A DNA stretch of 8,330 bases from contig CAJQMS010000052.1 in NCBI GenBank assembly GCA_905479505.1, positions 1-8,330 on the forward strand, in the 5' to 3' direction. Shown here one piece after another: positions 6,777 through 8,330 of this stretch (its first letter is position 1; every line of letters starts with the position of its first letter). The translations under genes and the position numbers were made by a program. Origin of the DNA: an uncultured Burkholderiales Genera incertae sedis bacterium. Its GTDB lineage: Bacteria; Pseudomonadota; Gammaproteobacteria; Burkholderiales; Eutrophovitaceae. The notes below the pieces were generated by a model. That model did not search any database. It saw only the letters and a list, made by a program, of their open reading frames with translations, and had not been told where the DNA came from.

Positions 6777-8273
6777 ATGCAAACAGTTCCGGTGTACCAA
6801 ACGGAGGACATAAGAGAGATTGAAAAATACCTCTTCAGCCTCGACCCAAAACCTAACCTGATGGAAATCGCAGGTAAAACTGTTGCTAATGTCGCACTCC
6901 ATGTCGCGCCCCGAGACTCACAAACCGCATTGGTGCTTGCCGGGCCAGGTGATAATGGCGGAGACGCATACGTAACGGCGAGGCACCTTAAAAATGCCAA
7001 TTACTCCGTCGTAGTGCTCTCGCTCAGCAGTCCCGAAACCGTTTCTCAAGACAGAAGCCGTGCCATCGCAGATTGGCAAGAAATGGGGGGCATTATCAAG
7101 ACTAATATAGATCCAGAGGAGCATTTTGACCTCGTCATTGACGGATTGTTTGGTATCGGACTAACACGCCCTCTCAGCGGTGATTTTGCCGATCTTGTTC
7201 ATCAGGTAAATCAACTCTCATCTACAGTGATCGCCATAGATATTTCATCAGGATTGGACAGTGATACCGGGAACGTTATGGGTTGCAGCATTCACGCACA
7301 CCACACTGTTACCTTTCTCGGTTATAAAGTTGGACTCCATACAGGTGAGGGTCCAGACTATTCAGGCATCGTTCATTTCAGTGATCTTAATATGGATGAT
7401 TATCCGCGGCCTGACACCAGCGGCTATTTAATCGGTAGCGAAGTACTCCAAAATGTGTTGGTACCACGAAAAAAATCATCTCATAAAGGCTCACATGGTC
7501 AAATCGCGATTATTGGAGGGGACGAAGGCATGGTCGGCGCCATACTTCTGGCTGGTCGTGCCGCCTTAAAACTTGGCGCTGGGCGCGTTTTTATAGGGGC
7601 CTTGAGGGGCCCCTTACTAGCCGTGGACCAGGTTCAACCTGAGCTGATGATACGTGTAGCCAGTGAGCTTCTTTCTCAAAATGAGTTTAACTGCATTGCA
7701 ATTGGTCCCGGCCTAGGTAACGATGACCTTGCTCATCAAACGCTGAGCAAAAGTCTGAGTCAACCAGTCCCAGTAATACTGGACGCCGGTGCCTTAAATT
7801 TAGTCGCTGATCACAATCAACTTAAAAGTAAAATTAGCGATCGAGATTGTCCGACGGTACTAACTCCCCACCCAAAAGAAGCCGCGAGACTTCTCAAGTG
7901 TTCGGTTGAGGAAATTCAAAGCGATCGAGTCCACTCAGCCCTTTCGTTAGCCAATGAATTTAACTCAGAGGTTATTCTAAAAGGGGTTGGGAGCGTGTGC
8001 GCTTTCCCGGATGGGAATTGGTTCATTAACACTACGGGAAATCCAGGAATGGCCTGTGCTGGAATGGGAGACGTGCTAACTGGCATTGTTGGGGCGTTGA
8101 TTACCCAAGGTGCTTACAGCCACTCAGCAGTTGTTGCGGGCGTCTATTTACACGGGTTAGCTGCGGATCAGTTATTGAGCGACAACAAAGGCCCGATTGG
8201 AATGACAGCCTCTGAAACTATCGATACATCACGATCAATACTCAATCAACATTTAACTGGTATTCTTGCTTGA
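6777..8273 (+). CDS. nnr: Bifunctional NAD(P)H-hydrate epimerase / ADP-dependent (S)-NAD(P)H-hydrate dehydratase
   Basis: The 498-residue protein is the fused metabolite-repair enzyme that restores damaged NADHX/NADPHX: the N-terminal half epimerises R to S hydrate and the C-terminal half dehydrates S-NAD(P)HX using ADP. The YjeF_N domain (about 1-220) shows AGPGDNGGDAYVTARHL (55-71), the family's phosphate/potassium-binding loop, with Asp59 and Ala64 where many members have Asn and Gly, then VIDGLFGIGLTRPL (120-133) and IDISSGLDSDTG (154-165). The ribokinase-like YjeF_C domain (about 230-498) shows KGSHGQIAIIGG (237-248), IGPGLG (309-314), LDAGALNL (335-342), LTPHPKEAARLL (362-373), LKGVGSV (401-407) and GMACAGMGDVLTG (424-436) with the catalytic-type Asp432. 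Length is standard. ATG 6777 is the first start after an in-frame TAA at 6765, and no clear Shine-Dalgarno precedes it. In E. coli the homologue is followed by tsaE, which makes the next gene of interest. Confidence 0.96.
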   Translation: MQTVPVYQTEDIREIEKYLFSLDPKPNLMEIAGKTVANVALHVAPRDSQTALVLAGPGDNGGDAYVTARHLKNANYSVVVLSLSSPETVSQDRSRAIADWQEMGGIIKTNIDPEEHFDLVIDGLFGIGLTRPLSGDFADLVHQVNQLSSTVIAIDISSGLDSDTGNVMGCSIHAHHTVTFLGYKVGLHTGEGPDYSGIVHFSDLNMDDYPRPDTSGYLIGSEVLQNVLVPRKKSSHKGSHGQIAIIGGDEGMVGAILLAGRAALKLGAGRVFIGALRGPLLAVDQVQPELMIRVASELLSQNEFNCIAIGPGLGNDDLAHQTLSKSLSQPVPVILDAGALNLVADHNQLKSKISDRDCPTVLTPHPKEAARLLKCSVEEIQSDRVHSALSLANEFNSEVILKGVGSVCAFPDGNWFINTTGNPGMACAGMGDVLTGIVGALITQGAYSHSAVVAGVYLHGLAADQLLSDNKGPIGMTASETIDTSRSILNQHLTGILA

Positions 8274-8288
8274 TGATTGTGCAAGCAA
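8266..8288 (+). other. Hairpin overlapping the nnr stop codon
   Basis: TTGCTTG (8266-8272) pairs perfectly with CAAGCAA (8282-8288) around a 9-nt loop that contains the last base of the TGA. No T-run follows, and a likely start codon lies 26 nt further on, so this is more plausibly an intercistronic structure than a terminator. Seven pairs is modest evidence. Confidence 0.35.
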
Positions 8289-8314
8289 ATAACTGAACCA
8301 TTGGGGATTTAGAA

Positions 8315-8330
8315 ATGTTGGACCAACTGA
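8315..8330 (+). CDS. Possible start of the next gene, cut by window edge
   Basis: ATG at 8315 opens the frame MLDQL and is preceded by GGGGA at 8303-8307 with a 7-nt spacer, the best ribosome site near the right end. Only five codons are visible, so nothing can be said about the product from sequence. By analogy with E. coli, where nnr is followed by tsaE, a TsaE-like protein is one candidate, but this is inference only. Confidence 0.45.

Noticed and set aside
8273..8296. ATG overlapping the nnr stop codon as the next gene's start
   Set aside because: That frame ends at a TGA after seven codons, so it cannot be the downstream gene; ATG 8315 with GGGGA upstream is better.

Overview
The window looks like an ordinary chromosomal stretch of a gammaproteobacterium, probably a free-living one with moderate, slightly AT-leaning base composition. 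The main clues are a single-chain PurL of 1298 residues (the large form usual in Gamma- and Betaproteobacteria, close to the 1295 residues of the E. coli enzyme), an inner-membrane YciB next to a BolA-family gene, and a fused Nnr enzyme. The exact lineage cannot be read from this sequence alone. I see no transposase, integrase, phage gene, CRISPR array, tRNA or rRNA.

Layout from left to right. Positions 1-486 (minus) hold the N-terminal 162 codons of a RecB-like PD-(D/E)XK nuclease-family protein that runs off the left edge. Directly upstream of it on the same strand are an FMN nitroreductase (507-1169) and an AhpD-like carboxymuconolactone decarboxylase-family protein (1242-1703), so these three minus-strand genes may form one transcription unit. 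An AT-rich divergent region (1704-1860) separates them from the plus-strand pair yciB (1861-2397) and bolA-family (2457-2720). That pair converges on purL (2779-6675, minus) across a 58-bp gap with a bulged hairpin. purL is divergent from nnr (6777-8273, plus) across about 100 bp that contain a perfect -10 hexamer for purL and a 12-bp palindrome at its expected transcription start. A likely next gene starts at 8315 and is cut by the right edge.

The functions are mostly housekeeping: de novo purine synthesis (PurL), repair of damaged NAD(P)HX (Nnr), envelope maintenance (YciB) and probably Fe-S or redox regulation (BolA family). The left block has a redox or stress flavour (nitroreductase, AhpD-like protein) next to a poorly characterised nuclease-like protein. 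Three starts are better placed at positions other than the longest ORF: a TTG at 486 for the nuclease-like gene, ATG 1703 for the AhpD-like gene and ATG 2457 for the BolA-family gene. Nothing here is convincingly an undescribed system. The items most worth a look are the nuclease-like partial gene and the palindrome in the purL promoter.
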